In this document: piece by piece, positions 27,816 to 37,486 of the stretch
Layout of the letters: each line of letters starts with the position of its first letter
How positions within the stretch are numbered: the stretch's first letter is position 1
NCBI RefSeq assembly: GCF_015841355.1
Contig: NZ_CP064908.1
Coordinates: 310,001-374,000 of the forward strand
Length of the DNA: 64,000 bases
Reading direction: 5' to 3'
Source: Synechococcus sp. CBW1107
GTDB lineage: Bacteria > Cyanobacteriota > Cyanobacteriia > PCC-6307 > Cyanobiaceae
Made by a program: the position numbers and the translations under genes
Notes under the pieces: model-generated
Database searches by the model: none
Told to the model about the DNA's origin: nothing
What the model saw: only the letters and a program-made list of their open reading frames with translations

Positions 27816-28112
27816 ATGCCGTCCTTCGAGATCCGAGGGGCCTCCAATCCCGGCAACCCTCCGGTGCGCTGGGATCAGATCAACAGCGGCGTGGTCATCA
27901 AGCAGGCGCGGCGCGTCTACTTCCACTACGTGGAGCAGTGCCCGGGGGGAGGCGAGCCGATCGGGATCGTGCTCGAAAGCGGCGGTGGTCAGGGCCGGGT
28001 GGTGTTCGAGGCGCCCGTGCTCCTGCCGGATGAGCAGTTCGTGCCCCTGGAGCTGATCCGCGGCCGCAGTGCTGGCCGACCCCGCACGATGCGCAGCCCC
28101 CAGCGTGGCTGA
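27816..28112 (+). CDS. Small hypothetical protein, 98 aa
   Basis: ATG 27816 begins MPSFEIRGASNPGNPPVRWD, and the protein continues with strands (VVIKQARRVYFHYVEQC, GIVLESGGGQGRVVFEAP) and a basic tail. It has no signal or membrane span. Upstream the frame is open to 27735 but that part looks non-coding. I do not recognise a family. It lies between prk and pilD on the same strand. Confidence 0.55.
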   Translation: MPSFEIRGASNPGNPPVRWDQINSGVVIKQARRVYFHYVEQCPGGGEPIGIVLESGGGQGRVVFEAPVLLPDEQFVPLELIRGRSAGRPRTMRSPQRG

Positions 28113-28138
28113 GCCAACGCCAACCGCGCCCTAGTGCC

Positions 28139-28987
28139 ATGCCTGTGGAGCCCGACACGGCCGTCGACCTCCTGATTCCACTGCTGGTGGCCCTGGTCGG
28201 GGCCTGTGTCGGCAGCTTTGCCAACGTGGTGGCCTGGAGGCTGCCGCGGCGGGAGTCGGTCGTGCTGCCCGCCAGTCACTGCCCGCGCTGCGGCATGTCC
28301 CTGGCCTGGCATCAGAATCTGCCGGTGCTGGGCTGGCTGCTGCTGCAGGGCCGGTGCGGGAACTGCCGCGGCCGGATCTCCCCCCGCTACCCCCTGGTGG
28401 AACTGCTCTGCGCCGGCCTGTGGGTGGCCGCCCTTCAGGCCAGCCCCACCGCTCTTGGGGACGCCCCCGCCTGGCTGCTGATCGGCGCCGGCTGGCTGCT
28501 GATCAGCTGGCTGCTGCCTCTGGTGCTGATCGACTGCGACCACCTCTGGCTGCCGGAGCCCCTCTGCCGCTGGGGTCTGCTGCTGGGCCTGGCGGTCACC
28601 CTCAGCGCCGGGCTCAGCCAGTCGGGGGAGATCGCCCGGGCCCTGCTCTTCAATCACCTGCTCGCCGCCTGCCTGGGGCTGCTCGCCTTCGAGGGGCTCA
28701 GTGCCCTGGCCGAGCGGCTGATGGGCAAACCGGCCCTGGGGCTGGGCGACGCCAAGCTCACCGCCCTGCTGGGGGCCTGGCTCGGGCTCACGGGCCTGGG
28801 ACTGGCCGTGGCCCTGGCGGTGTGCAGCGGTGCGGCCGTGGGGGTTCTCGGCCGGCTGAGCGGACGGCTCGGGCCGGCTCAGCCGTTTCCGTTCGGTCCC
28901 TTTCTCGCCTTCGGGGGCGTGGCGGTCTGGCTGGCTGGAGAGGGCTGGTGGCTGCAGCAGTGGAGTCGGTGGGGCGCCACCCTTTAA
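28139..28987 (+). CDS. pilD: Prepilin peptidase (leader peptidase/N-methyltransferase)
   Basis: PilD cleaves and methylates prepilins for type IV pili and competence. The 282-residue membrane protein has the N-terminal GSFANVVAWRLPR, a zinc site of two CxxC pairs (CPRCG and CGNCRG), and about seven transmembrane helices. The two aspartic-protease aspartates are in VLIDCDHLWLP and GLGDAKLTALLG. The length is normal. No pilin genes are in the window, so the substrates lie elsewhere. Confidence 0.9.
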   Translation: MPVEPDTAVDLLIPLLVALVGACVGSFANVVAWRLPRRESVVLPASHCPRCGMSLAWHQNLPVLGWLLLQGRCGNCRGRISPRYPLVELLCAGLWVAALQASPTALGDAPAWLLIGAGWLLISWLLPLVLIDCDHLWLPEPLCRWGLLLGLAVTLSAGLSQSGEIARALLFNHLLAACLGLLAFEGLSALAERLMGKPALGLGDAKLTALLGAWLGLTGLGLAVALAVCSGAAVGVLGRLSGRLGPAQPFPFGPFLAFGGVAVWLAGEGWWLQQWSRWGATL

Positions 28988-29020
28988 TGGACTCACCGCT
29001 CCGTTGCCAGGTCCCATCCC

Positions 29021-29908
29021 GTGTCCCTGTTCGACTGGTTCGCCGATCGCCGCAAAGCCAATCCGGTGGTGCGCGCCACCCAGGAGATCGAAGAAGGGGA
29101 TGGGCTCTGGAGCAAATGCCCGGAATGCGGACTCGTGGTGTACCGCAAGGATCTGATCGGCAACGCCAGCGTCTGCAGCGGCTGCTCCTACCACCACCGC
29201 ATCGACAGTGACGCCCGCATCCGGGTGATCGCCGATGAAGGCAGCTTCTGCGCGATCGACACCGAGCTGTCCCCCACCGATCCACTCGCCTTCAAGGACC
29301 GTCGCAGCTACGCCGACCGCCTGCGCGACACCCAGCAGTCCACCGGCCTGCGCGATGCGGTGGTCACCGGCCACTGCCTCCTCGAGGGCCTGCCCCTCTC
29401 CCTGGGGGTGATGGATTTCCGCTTCATGGGCGGTTCGATGGGTTCGGTGGTGGGCGAGAAACTCACCCGTCTGATCGAGCAGGCGACCGAACGGCGCCAG
29501 CCTCTCCTGATCGTCTGCGCCTCCGGCGGTGCCCGCATGCAGGAAGGGATGCTCAGCCTGATGCAGATGGCCAAGATCTCCGGTGCCCTGCAGCGCCACC
29601 GCCAGCAGGAGCTCCTCTACATGCCCCTGCTCACCCATCCCACCACCGGCGGAGTGACCGCCAGCTTCGCGATGCTGGGCGACCTGATCCTTGCCGAACC
29701 CAAGGCCCTGATCGGCTTTGCCGGCAGGCGGGTGATCGAGCAGACCCTGCGCGAAAAACTCCCCGAAGGCTTCCAGACCGCCGAGTACCTCCAGGAGCAT
29801 GGGTTCGTCGATCTGATCGTGCCGCGCACCCGCCTGCGCAGCACCCTCGCCAGTCTGCTGCGGCTGCACGGCGTCACGGCCCCCACAACGGCCCCGGTGG
29901 CGGCATGA
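29021..29908 (+). CDS. accD: Acetyl-CoA carboxylase carboxyltransferase subunit beta
   Basis: AccD forms part of the carboxyltransferase that makes malonyl-CoA for fatty acids. The 295-residue product has an N-terminal zinc ribbon with four cysteines (CPECG and CSGC, about residues 28-50). The crotonase-fold domain contains [46 protein letters not shown] and [11 protein letters not shown]. The start is a GTG. Its stop overlaps the ATG of the next secreted protein by four bases. Confidence 0.95.
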   Translation: MSLFDWFADRRKANPVVRATQEIEEGDGLWSKCPECGLVVYRKDLIGNASVCSGCSYHHRIDSDARIRVIADEGSFCAIDTELSPTDPLAFKDRRSYADRLRDTQQSTGLRDAVVTGHCLLEGLPLSLGVMDFRFMGGSMGSVVGEKLTRLIEQATERRQPLLIVCASGGARMQEGMLSLMQMAKISGALQRHRQQELLYMPLLTHPTTGGVTASFAMLGDLILAEPKALIGFAGRRVIEQTLREKLPEGFQTAEYLQEHGFVDLIVPRTRLRSTLASLLRLHGVTAPTTAPVAA

Positions 29909-30303
29909 ACGCTCTGCGCCGGTGGCTGCGTGCCGCCATGCTGGCGGCAGCGCTGCTGCTGTTCGCCCTGACGGCGGGTTCCGGCCCCGCCCACGCCGGA
30001 CCGGTGAACTGGCAGGAGGTGCCCGAGAGCCCCGCCGGCCGTCAGTGGTGGGACAAGGGCAGCCTGCGCCTCAGCCGGGACGGCGAGCTCTCGGTGCTCA
30101 CCCGCTTCCAGCCGGCCTCGGAGGATCGAGGCCAGCTCTACGTCATGGAACTCGACTGCGGTCAGAAGCTCTACCGCGACACGTCAGTGAACGGCCTGCC
30201 CCGCTTCAAGGCCGAGTGGCAGCCCACAGGCGGAGATGACCTGATCAGCGCGGTGCTGGATCAGGCCTGTTCAGCCGGCTCCGACCTGCTGGCATCCCGT
30301 TGA
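29905..30303 (+). CDS. Secreted protein of unknown function
   Basis: The 132-residue product has a clear signal peptide ([20 protein letters not shown], cleavage probably after AHA). The mature part contains [26 protein letters not shown] and [15 protein letters not shown] and two cysteines that could form a disulfide. It looks like a family found in picocyanobacteria, but I do not know its role. It overlaps accD (ATGA) and is likely co-translated. Confidence 0.7.
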   Translation: MNALRRWLRAAMLAAALLLFALTAGSGPAHAGPVNWQEVPESPAGRQWWDKGSLRLSRDGELSVLTRFQPASEDRGQLYVMELDCGQKLYRDTSVNGLPRFKAEWQPTGGDDLISAVLDQACSAGSDLLASR

Positions 30304-30329
30304 TCCTCTGAACCCTGAGCCCGAGTGCC

Positions 30330-31427
30330 ATGAGTCATCCCCTTCAGGTCGCCGTGGCCGGCCTCGGCTTCGGGGAGAAGGTGCACCTGAGCGCCCTGCG
30401 CGCCTGCCCTGGCACCGAACCGGTGGCCCTCTGGCACCCCAGGGCCGAACGCCTGGAGACCGCCTGCCGGTCGGCTGAACTCCCTGGCCACACCGACTTC
30501 GGGGCGCTGCTGGCGGACCCGGCCGTGGAGGCGGTGGTGATCGCCACCCCGCCAGCCCCCCGTTTCGAGCTGGCCCGCGCTGCCCTGGAGGCCGGCAAGC
30601 ACCTGCTGCTGGAGAAGCCCGTCGCCCTGGAGGTGGCGCAGGTGCGGGAGCTGAGGCGGCTGGCGATCGAGCGGGGCCTGAGCGTGGCTGTGGATTTCGA
30701 GTACCGGGCGGTCCCGGTGTTCCAGCAGCTGCGGGAGCTGCTGAGCCAGGGAGTGCTGGGGGATCCCTGGCTGGTGCGCTTCGACTGGCTGATGAGCAGC
30801 CGGGCCGATCCCGGCAGGCCGTTCAGCTGGGCGTCGCAGCGCTCCCAGGGGGGCGGAGTGCTCGGGTCCCTCGGCACCCATGCCTTCGACAGCCTGGAGT
30901 GGCTGGTGGGGCCGGTGCGCCAGCTGAGCGCCAGCCTCTCCACCGCCATCACCCGGCGGCCCCTGCCTGGACGTCCTGATCGCTTCGGAGTCGTGGACGC
31001 CGACGATGTGGCCCTGCTTCAGCTGGAGCTGGAGGCGCCCTCAGGAGTCTCGGTGCCGGCCCAGCTCAGCCTCTCGTCGGTGACCCGCGCCGGCCGGGGC
31101 TGCTGGCTCGAGTTCCACGGCAGCGAGGCCAGCCTGATCCTGGGCAGCGACAACCAGGCCGACTATGTGCACGGCTTCCACCTCTGGCTGGCCCGGCCGG
31201 GGGAGCCGCCCCAGCTGGTGCCGGCCGATCCGGCCCTGGCCTTTGGCCGCACCTGGGCCGACGGCCGCATCGCCCCGGTGGCGAGGCTCCAGGGCTGGTG
31301 GAGCGACAGCGTGCGTGAGGGCCGGCCGATGCTGCCGGGCCTGGCTGAAGGAGAGCGAAGCCAGCTCTGCTGCGACCTGGCCCTCGAGGCCGCCGCCAGT
31401 GGCCTGCGCCAGAGCCTCGGCCCCTGA
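30330..31427 (+). CDS. Gfo/Idh/MocA family oxidoreductase
   Basis: The 365-residue product has an N-terminal Rossmann domain (VAVAGLGFGEKVHLSAL), the conserved AVVIATPP and the family motif EKPVALEV that carries the catalytic Lys. A C-terminal alpha/beta domain follows (GSLGTHAFDSLEWLVG). Members oxidise or reduce sugars and related compounds with NAD(P). The substrate is not evident, and the neighbours (accD, fba) do not decide it. A short inverted repeat begins at its stop. Confidence 0.85.
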   Translation: MSHPLQVAVAGLGFGEKVHLSALRACPGTEPVALWHPRAERLETACRSAELPGHTDFGALLADPAVEAVVIATPPAPRFELARAALEAGKHLLLEKPVALEVAQVRELRRLAIERGLSVAVDFEYRAVPVFQQLRELLSQGVLGDPWLVRFDWLMSSRADPGRPFSWASQRSQGGGVLGSLGTHAFDSLEWLVGPVRQLSASLSTAITRRPLPGRPDRFGVVDADDVALLQLELEAPSGVSVPAQLSLSSVTRAGRGCWLEFHGSEASLILGSDNQADYVHGFHLWLARPGEPPQLVPADPALAFGRTWADGRIAPVARLQGWWSDSVREGRPMLPGLAEGERSQLCCDLALEAAASGLRQSLGP

Positions 31428-31444
31428 GGCCTGAATCTCAGGGG
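31421..31444 (+). terminator. 8-bp inverted repeat at end of the Gfo/Idh gene
   Basis: CCCCTGAG (31421-31428) pairs with CTCAGGGG (31437-31444) around an eight-base loop. It includes the stop codon and has no T tract. It could slow or end transcription before fba. A TAGACT hexamer at 31451-31456 just after it could be the fba -10 element. Confidence 0.4.
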
Positions 31445-31551
31445 ATCAACTAGACTCGCGCCCAGCCCGCGTCAAGGTCCCGACGCCGGTGATCCGGCCC
31501 TCCGGGGCCGACCCTGACGCACCACCCACTCAACCTCCAGAGGTTTTTCCC

Positions 31552-32625
31552 ATGGCCCTCGTTCCGCTTCGGCTGCTCCTCGACCACGCCGCTGAGAACG
31601 GCTATGGCATTCCGGCGTTCAACGTCAACAACCTGGAGCAGGTCCAGTCGATCATGGAGGCGGCTCACGAAACCGACAGCCCCGTGATCCTGCAGGCCTC
31701 CCGCGGCGCCCGTCAGTACGCCGGTGAGAACTTCCTGCGTCACCTGATCCTCGCCGCCACCGAAACCTATCCCGACATCCCGGTGGTGATGCACCAGGAT
31801 CACGGCAACAGCCCCGCCACCTGCTTCGGCGCCATCACCAACGGTTTCACTTCCGTGATGATGGATGGCTCCCTGGAGGCCGACGCCAAGACCCCCGCCA
31901 GCTACGACTACAACGTGGCCGTCACCAAGGAAGTGGTGGATGTGGCTCACGCGGTGGGTGTGAGCGTCGAGGGCGAACTGGGCTGCCTGGGCTCCCTGGA
32001 AACCGGCAAGGGTGAGGCCGAGGACGGCCACGGCTTCGAGGGCGCCCTCTCCCGCGATCAGCTGCTCACCGATCCTGCCGAGGCCGCCGACTTCGTGGCC
32101 AAGACCAAGGTCGATGCCCTGGCGATCGCCATCGGCACCAGCCACGGCGCCTACAAGTTCACCCGCAAGCCCACCGGTGAAGTGCTGGCCATCTCCCGGA
32201 TCGCCGAGATCCACAAAGCCATTCCCAACACCCACCTGGTGATGCACGGCTCCAGCTCCGTGCCCCAGGAGTGGCTCGACATGATCAACCAGTACGGCGG
32301 CGCCATCCCCGAAACCTATGGCGTGCCCGTGGAGGAGATCCAGAACGGCATCAAGAACGGTGTGCGCAAGGTGAACATCGACACCGACAACCGTCTGGCC
32401 TTCACCGCCGCCGTCCGCGAAGCGGCCTTCAAGGATCCCGCCAACTTCGACCCCCGCCACTTCAACAAGCCGGCCCGCGCCTACATGAAGAAGGTGTGCC
32501 TCGATCGCTACCAGCAGTTCTGGTGTGCCGGCCAGGCCAGCAAGATCAAGCAGCAGAACATCAACTACTACGCCGCCCTCTACGCCAAGGGCGCCCTCGA
32601 TCCCAAGACCGCCGTGGCCGTCTGA
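31552..32625 (+). CDS. fba: Fructose-bisphosphate aldolase, class II
   Basis: This zinc-dependent aldolase serves the Calvin cycle and gluconeogenesis. The 357-residue product has zinc-binding and active-site motifs in order: [56 protein letters not shown], and [15 protein letters not shown]. An AGAGG sequence about eight bases before the ATG is a good ribosome binding site, unusual among neighbours and consistent with high expression. Two tandem terminators follow. Confidence 0.95.
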   Translation: MALVPLRLLLDHAAENGYGIPAFNVNNLEQVQSIMEAAHETDSPVILQASRGARQYAGENFLRHLILAATETYPDIPVVMHQDHGNSPATCFGAITNGFTSVMMDGSLEADAKTPASYDYNVAVTKEVVDVAHAVGVSVEGELGCLGSLETGKGEAEDGHGFEGALSRDQLLTDPAEAADFVAKTKVDALAIAIGTSHGAYKFTRKPTGEVLAISRIAEIHKAIPNTHLVMHGSSSVPQEWLDMINQYGGAIPETYGVPVEEIQNGIKNGVRKVNIDTDNRLAFTAAVREAAFKDPANFDPRHFNKPARAYMKKVCLDRYQQFWCAGQASKIKQQNINYYAALYAKGALDPKTAVAV

Positions 32626-32663
32626 GCCTCCCGCCGACGCGAATCACGTCTCTCTCTGATCAC

Positions 32664-32684
32664 GGGCCCTGCGGGGCCCTTTTT
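32664..32684 (+). terminator. Rho-independent terminator after fba
   Basis: GGGCCC (32664-32669) and GGGCCC (32674-32679) form a GC-rich stem around a four-base loop, followed by five T residues. It lies about 40 bases after the fba stop. Confidence 0.8.
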
Positions 32685-32687
32685 CAT

Positions 32688-32708
32688 GGGCCCGGTTGGG
32701 GCCCTTTT
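32688..32708 (+). terminator. Second tandem terminator after fba
   Basis: GGGCCC (32688-32693) and GGGCCC (32699-32704) form a second stem around GGTTG, followed by four T residues. With the first hairpin it makes a tandem terminator between fba and the convergent UPF0182 gene. Confidence 0.7.
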
Positions 32709-32746
32709 CATAGCTTGCACTCCAGCACTCCAGCAGCGGCTGGCAT

Positions 32747-35596
32747 TCAGGGCAGGGGCTCGAGCGCGGAGAGCGGCAGGGCGACCGAAGGGGCGGTTGG
32801 GCCCTGGGCCATCAAGGACTGCAGCGCCTTGTCGAGATCAGGCTCCATCGCGAAGCGTCGGCCATCGGTGACCACCACCCGCACCAGCGTGGGCAGATCA
32901 TTGTTCTTCGATTGCAGGTAGATCGGCTCCACGTACAGCAGCCCCTTGCCCACCGGCAACACCAGCAGATTGCCCCGCACCAGCTGCGACCCCGTGCGGT
33001 TCCACAGTCCGAACTGGAAACTGATGGTGGGGTCCTGCTCGATCAGTGCCGAGATCTGCTGCGGGCCCAGCAACAACCGCTGCTGGGGGAAACGTACCAG
33101 CACCAGTTCACCGTAGTGGGGTGGATCGTTGCGAACGGCCAGCCAGCCCACGAGGTTCGTGCGCCGCACCGGCGAGAAGGGCAGCAGCAGCACGAATTCA
33201 GGCCGCTGCTGGCGGGGCAGCTGCAGCGTGGCGTGATAAGGCTCAACCGGAATGTTGCTGGATCCGTAGATCTCCAGCGGCACCGCCCAGACGTCGTCGC
33301 CGTTGTAGAAGGTGCGCACATCGGTGACGTGATAGCGCAACAGGCGCTCCGACTGAATCGTGAACTGGGTGAGCGGCACCCGGATATGGCTCAACAGAGC
33401 CTGAGGCATGGCCTCCAGCGGTTTGAACAGCTCGGGGAAGGCCCTCTGCCAGGTGCGCAGGATCGGGTCTGAGGGGTCGTTCACATACAGCCAGAGCCGG
33501 CCGTCGTGGGCGTCCACCACCGCCTTGACAGGATTGCGGAAGTAGCGAATACCGCTGGAATTGGCATCGCTGTAGGGATAACTTCTGCTGGTGGTGAAGC
33601 CATCGAGCATCCAGTACTGGTGCTGCTCATCGCGGAAGCCCGGCTCGTTCTCGACCCGGGCGGTGACCAGATAGGGCTCGGTTTCGAAATGCAGGAAGGG
33701 GGCCAGGGCCTCCAGGCGCTGATTCACCTGACGGCGGATGAGCAGACGTGACTCGGGCGTGAAGGATCCGGTCAGCAGCACCCTGGGCTCCCGCAGATAG
33801 ACCGCCGCCTTGAATCGCTGCCAGGAGTTGTTCAGCAGGATTCCCCTCTCCCCGTCGTAGTGGGTGTAGACGTTGAGCTCGCCGTCCGGGAAGTCGAACT
33901 CCTGCACCTGGGTGGGCGCGATCACATAGGGCGCAGGCGCCGAGGCGTAGTAGAGACGGGGGCGGCCCACCGGCAGGGCCTCTCGAGCCGCCTCGTCGCT
34001 GATGCCGAGCTTCGGGATGCCCTGAACGCGGCCGCTGCTGCCCAGGTCCTTGACGAAGAACTGGGGCAGGCCGTCGCTGCCGAAGCTGTTCACCGGCGAA
34101 ACGGTGAAGCCGTAGCCATGGGTGAAGACCAGGTGTCGGTTCAGCCAGGTGCGAGACCCGGGCGGCAGGGCGGCGCTGTCGAGTTCCCGGGCCGCGATCA
34201 GCACCTGCTGGGAACCGTTGCGCAGAGGATCCCCCAGAAGGGGATAGCGGTCGACCGCCGCCGAAGGGAAGGTGTAGTAGAGCCGGAGCTGCTGAAGCTG
34301 GCGGTTCGCGGCCAGCAGCGGCTTGCTGTCCCAGAGGCGGATGTTGGCCAGGGTTCCCTGCGACGCCTCCAGGTCGTCCTGTGTCACCTTCTGCTGGGGC
34401 TCGAGAATCTGTTCTTTGAGACCCTCCAGGCCGAAGGCGCGGCGGGTGGCCTGGATGCTCCGCTTCAGATAGGGGGCCTCCACCTCCAGCTCCCGCGGTT
34501 GGACCCAGAAGCGCTGCACCTGGGGAGCCACCAGGAATTCGGCCACCGGCACGAGCAACAGGGTTCCCAGCAGGGGCAGCAGCACCGCCCGGCGCAACCA
34601 GTGGCGTCGCACCGAGAGCAGCAGGCCGGCCGCCATGAGCAGCATCAGTGCCGCCAGCAGCAGACGCAGGGGCAGCCGCACATACAGATCGACGAAGCCG
34701 GCGCCCGAGGCGACGCCGCTGCCCTCCACCATCAGATCGAATGGTGCGAGTGCGCTGCTGAAGGCCATCAGCAGGGCCAGCAGGGCAAACTGCGACTTCA
34801 GTGCGGCCTGTTGATCGCGGCTGAGCCCCACGAAGCGCAGATCACTGAAACTGCTGCCTTCGGTGAAGGTGAGCCAGAGGCAGGAGGCCAGGCCCACGGT
34901 GGTCTGGGCGATCAGCACACTCAGAAGCAGATGAAGCGCGGGCAGGCGCAGAACCGTGAAGCTGAGATCGAGATGCGTGAGGGGATCCCCCTCACCGAAC
35001 GGCACCGCCAGCAGAGCCGGCAACCACAGGCTCCAGCCCCTCGCCAGGGCGGTGGCGGATCCGGCCAGGGCCGCCACCAGCACCAGCCTCAGAGTCGGCA
35101 GCGGTTTCACCAGCAGCGGCAGCAGCAGGCCGGCAGCCAGGGCGACCAGCAGAGGCAGCGGCAGCTCAGCGAGCACCGCAAAGCCGCTGAAGATCTCTCC
35201 ACTGAAGGGGGAGCCGATCAGCCCCCGCGCCTGGACGATCAGGTAGGTGAGTCCGGCGGCCAGGAGCAGCTCCAGACCCGTCAGCACCAGCACCAGGGGC
35301 AGGGGCTCCAGCCGCAGAATCGCGTGGCGCGGGATCACCTTGGTGGCACTGGCGCTGCGCAGGCGCCAACACCGCTGCAGCTGCTGCATCTGCAGGGAAA
35401 CCCCAAGCCCCATCACCAGCAGGAACGCCACGATCTGCAGCCACCAGCGGCGCCACAGCACCGACTCGAAGCCGAACTGGGCGAACCAGTCGAGCTCGAG
35501 GCCCAGCCGGGAGATCAGCACCAGCGCCAGCGGGAGGAACACCAGCACAGCCAGGGCCGCAGGCAGCGACAGCAGGCGCGGAAAACGGGAGGCCAC
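32747..35596 (-). CDS. UPF0182 family membrane protein
   Basis: This 949-residue protein has seven or so N-terminal transmembrane helices (about residues 10-340) and a large C-terminal extracytoplasmic domain. The N-terminal LELDWFAQFGFESVLWRRWW and the later SYPYSDANSSGIRYFRNPVKAVVDAHDG and YVNDPSDPILRTWQRAFPELF are hallmarks of UPF0182 (COG1615). The length agrees with the family. The function is not known. It is transcribed toward fba and is divergent from thrC. Confidence 0.88.
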   Translation of the reverse strand: MASRFPRLLSLPAALAVLVFLPLALVLISRLGLELDWFAQFGFESVLWRRWWLQIVAFLLVMGLGVSLQMQQLQRCWRLRSASATKVIPRHAILRLEPLPLVLVLTGLELLLAAGLTYLIVQARGLIGSPFSGEIFSGFAVLAELPLPLLVALAAGLLLPLLVKPLPTLRLVLVAALAGSATALARGWSLWLPALLAVPFGEGDPLTHLDLSFTVLRLPALHLLLSVLIAQTTVGLASCLWLTFTEGSSFSDLRFVGLSRDQQAALKSQFALLALLMAFSSALAPFDLMVEGSGVASGAGFVDLYVRLPLRLLLAALMLLMAAGLLLSVRRHWLRRAVLLPLLGTLLLVPVAEFLVAPQVQRFWVQPRELEVEAPYLKRSIQATRRAFGLEGLKEQILEPQQKVTQDDLEASQGTLANIRLWDSKPLLAANRQLQQLRLYYTFPSAAVDRYPLLGDPLRNGSQQVLIAARELDSAALPPGSRTWLNRHLVFTHGYGFTVSPVNSFGSDGLPQFFVKDLGSSGRVQGIPKLGISDEAAREALPVGRPRLYYASAPAPYVIAPTQVQEFDFPDGELNVYTHYDGERGILLNNSWQRFKAAVYLREPRVLLTGSFTPESRLLIRRQVNQRLEALAPFLHFETEPYLVTARVENEPGFRDEQHQYWMLDGFTTSRSYPYSDANSSGIRYFRNPVKAVVDAHDGRLWLYVNDPSDPILRTWQRAFPELFKPLEAMPQALLSHIRVPLTQFTIQSERLLRYHVTDVRTFYNGDDVWAVPLEIYGSSNIPVEPYHATLQLPRQQRPEFVLLLPFSPVRRTNLVGWLAVRNDPPHYGELVLVRFPQQRLLLGPQQISALIEQDPTISFQFGLWNRTGSQLVRGNLLVLPVGKGLLYVEPIYLQSKNNDLPTLVRVVVTDGRRFAMEPDLDKALQSLMAQGPTAPSVALPLSALEPLP

Positions 35597-35748
35597 GGGC
35601 TGAGGCTAGACAGCGGCGGGCCACAACGCCCGTCCCGCCCATGAGCACGGCGCCACCTGGGCGGACCATATACCCGACCCTGCAGATCGGCTTTTACGTA
35701 ATGGTTCGGCCGCCGCTGCTAACTTGCCTGCACAGCTGTTGTCGGGCC

Positions 35749-37035
35749 GTGACCGCCACCCTCTCCCGCACCACCTTCACGGGACTGCGCTGCAAGGAAT
35801 GCGGCCACCCCTACGAAGCCGGTGCCCGCCACGTCTGTGAGGACGTCTGCTTCGGCCCCCTCGAGGTCGTCTACGACTACGACGAGATCCGACGTCGCGT
35901 CAGCCGCGCCTCGATCGAGGCCGGCCCCACCTCCATCTGGCGCTACCGCGAGTTCCTGCCGATCGAGGGGGATCCCATCGATGTGGGCACCGGCTTCACC
36001 CCTCTGCTCAAGGCCAACCGGCTGGCCCGCCGCCTCGGCCTGAAGAACCTCTACATCAAGAACGACGGCGTCAACATGCCCACCCTGTCCTTCAAGGACC
36101 GGGTGGTGTCGGTGGCGCTCACGCGCGCCAGGGAGCTGGGCTTCACCACGGTGAGCTGCGCCTCCACCGGCAACCTGGCCAACTCCACCGCCGCCATCGC
36201 GGCCCACGCCGGCATGGAGTGCTGCGTGTTCATCCCCAGCGATCTGGAGATGGGCAAGGTGCTGGGCACCCTCATCTACAACCCCACCCTGATGGCGGTG
36301 AAGGGCAACTACGACCAGGTGAACCGCCTCTGCTCCGAGGTGGCCAACACCTACGGCTGGGGCTTCGTGAACATCAACCTGCGCCCCTACTACTCCGAGG
36401 GCTCCAAGACCCTCGGCTATGAGGTGATCGAGCAGCTGGGCTGGCAACTTCCGGATCACATCGTGGCGCCCCTGGCCTCCGGCTCCCTGTTCACCAAGAT
36501 CCGCAAGGGCTTCGACGAATTCATCAAGGTGGGCCTCGTCGACGAGAAACCGGTGCGCTTCAGCGGCGCCCAGGCCGAGGGCTGCTCCCCCATCGCCCAG
36601 GCCTTCGCCGAAGGCCGCGACTTCATCACCCCGGTGAAGCCCAACACGATCGCCAAGTCGATCGCCATCGGCAACCCTGCCGACGGCCCTTACGCCATCG
36701 ACCTCGCCAACCGCACCAACGGCACGATCGCGGCGGTCAGCGACCAGGAGATCATCGACGGCATCAAGCTGCTGGCGGAAACCGAGGGTGTGTTCACCGA
36801 AACCGCCGGTGGCACCACGATCGCGGTGCTCAAGAAGCTGGTGGAGCAGGGCAAGATCGACCCCGACGAAACCACCGTGGCCTACATCACCGGCAACGGC
36901 CTGAAAACCACAGAAGCGGTGGCCTCCTCCGTGGGCGAACCGCACACGATCGAGCCCCAGCTGGCCAGCTTCAATGCCGCCTGGGAGCGGGCCCAGTCGC
37001 TGCATCGCGCCAGCTGGGAGCCGATCGGCGTCTGA
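35749..37035 (+). CDS. thrC: Threonine synthase
   Basis: ThrC converts O-phosphohomoserine to threonine with pyridoxal phosphate. The 428-residue product starts with a short zinc-ribbon-like segment ([11 protein letters not shown]...C). The PLP lysine is in [12 protein letters not shown], followed by [29 protein letters not shown] and the phosphate-binding region. GTG 35749 is preferred over ATG 35701 because the conserved protein starts at about [14 protein letters not shown]. It is followed by a MoaD/ThiS-like gene. Confidence 0.93.
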   Translation: MTATLSRTTFTGLRCKECGHPYEAGARHVCEDVCFGPLEVVYDYDEIRRRVSRASIEAGPTSIWRYREFLPIEGDPIDVGTGFTPLLKANRLARRLGLKNLYIKNDGVNMPTLSFKDRVVSVALTRARELGFTTVSCASTGNLANSTAAIAAHAGMECCVFIPSDLEMGKVLGTLIYNPTLMAVKGNYDQVNRLCSEVANTYGWGFVNINLRPYYSEGSKTLGYEVIEQLGWQLPDHIVAPLASGSLFTKIRKGFDEFIKVGLVDEKPVRFSGAQAEGCSPIAQAFAEGRDFITPVKPNTIAKSIAIGNPADGPYAIDLANRTNGTIAAVSDQEIIDGIKLLAETEGVFTETAGGTTIAVLKKLVEQGKIDPDETTVAYITGNGLKTTEAVASSVGEPHTIEPQLASFNAAWERAQSLHRASWEPIGV

Positions 37036-37102
37036 GCCGACAGCTCCCGCTCGTTCCAACACCATCCTTTCCTGGCGGCTGCCGCCGCCTTCCACTTCCG
37101 TC

Positions 37103-37378
37103 ATGGCGATTCAGGTTCTGATCCCCACCCCCCTGCAGAAATTCACCGCGGATCAAGCAAGCGTCGAGCTCGAGGCCACCAGCGTCGACGGTCTGCTTGA
37201 GGCCCTCGAAGGCCGCTTCCCCGGCATCCTCGCCAGGCTCACCGACGAGAGCGGGAAGCTGCGGCGCTTCCTGAACGTCTACGTGAACAGCGAGGACATC
37301 CGCTTCCTCGACAACCAGGCCACGGCCCTCGCCGACGGCGATGAGGTAAGCATCGTGCCCGCTGTGGCCGGAGGCTGA
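37103..37378 (+). CDS. MoaD/ThiS family sulfur-carrier protein
   Basis: This 91-residue ubiquitin-like protein ([15 protein letters not shown] at the start, [28 protein letters not shown] at the end) ends in the diglycine that is adenylated and thiocarboxylated in sulfur-carrier proteins. It could serve molybdopterin or another sulfur transfer. Its position next to thrC hints at a cysteine, methionine or threonine related sulfur pathway, but the partner is not in the window. Confidence 0.82.
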   Translation: MAIQVLIPTPLQKFTADQASVELEATSVDGLLEALEGRFPGILARLTDESGKLRRFLNVYVNSEDIRFLDNQATALADGDEVSIVPAVAGG

Positions 37379-37486
37379 TCAGGCTCCCCTGACCACCGTG
37401 CTCCGCCCTGCAGAGGTGTGCGCGCAAGCACCCAACAGGGTGGTGGTCGTCCATAGGCTCTGCGCACGTTCCGTGCGGCTGGATCC

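Noticed and set aside
33860-35644. A 594-codon plus-strand frame opposite UPF0182
   Set aside because: Low-complexity Gln/His/Arg composition and no motif; UPF0182 on the minus strand is well supported.
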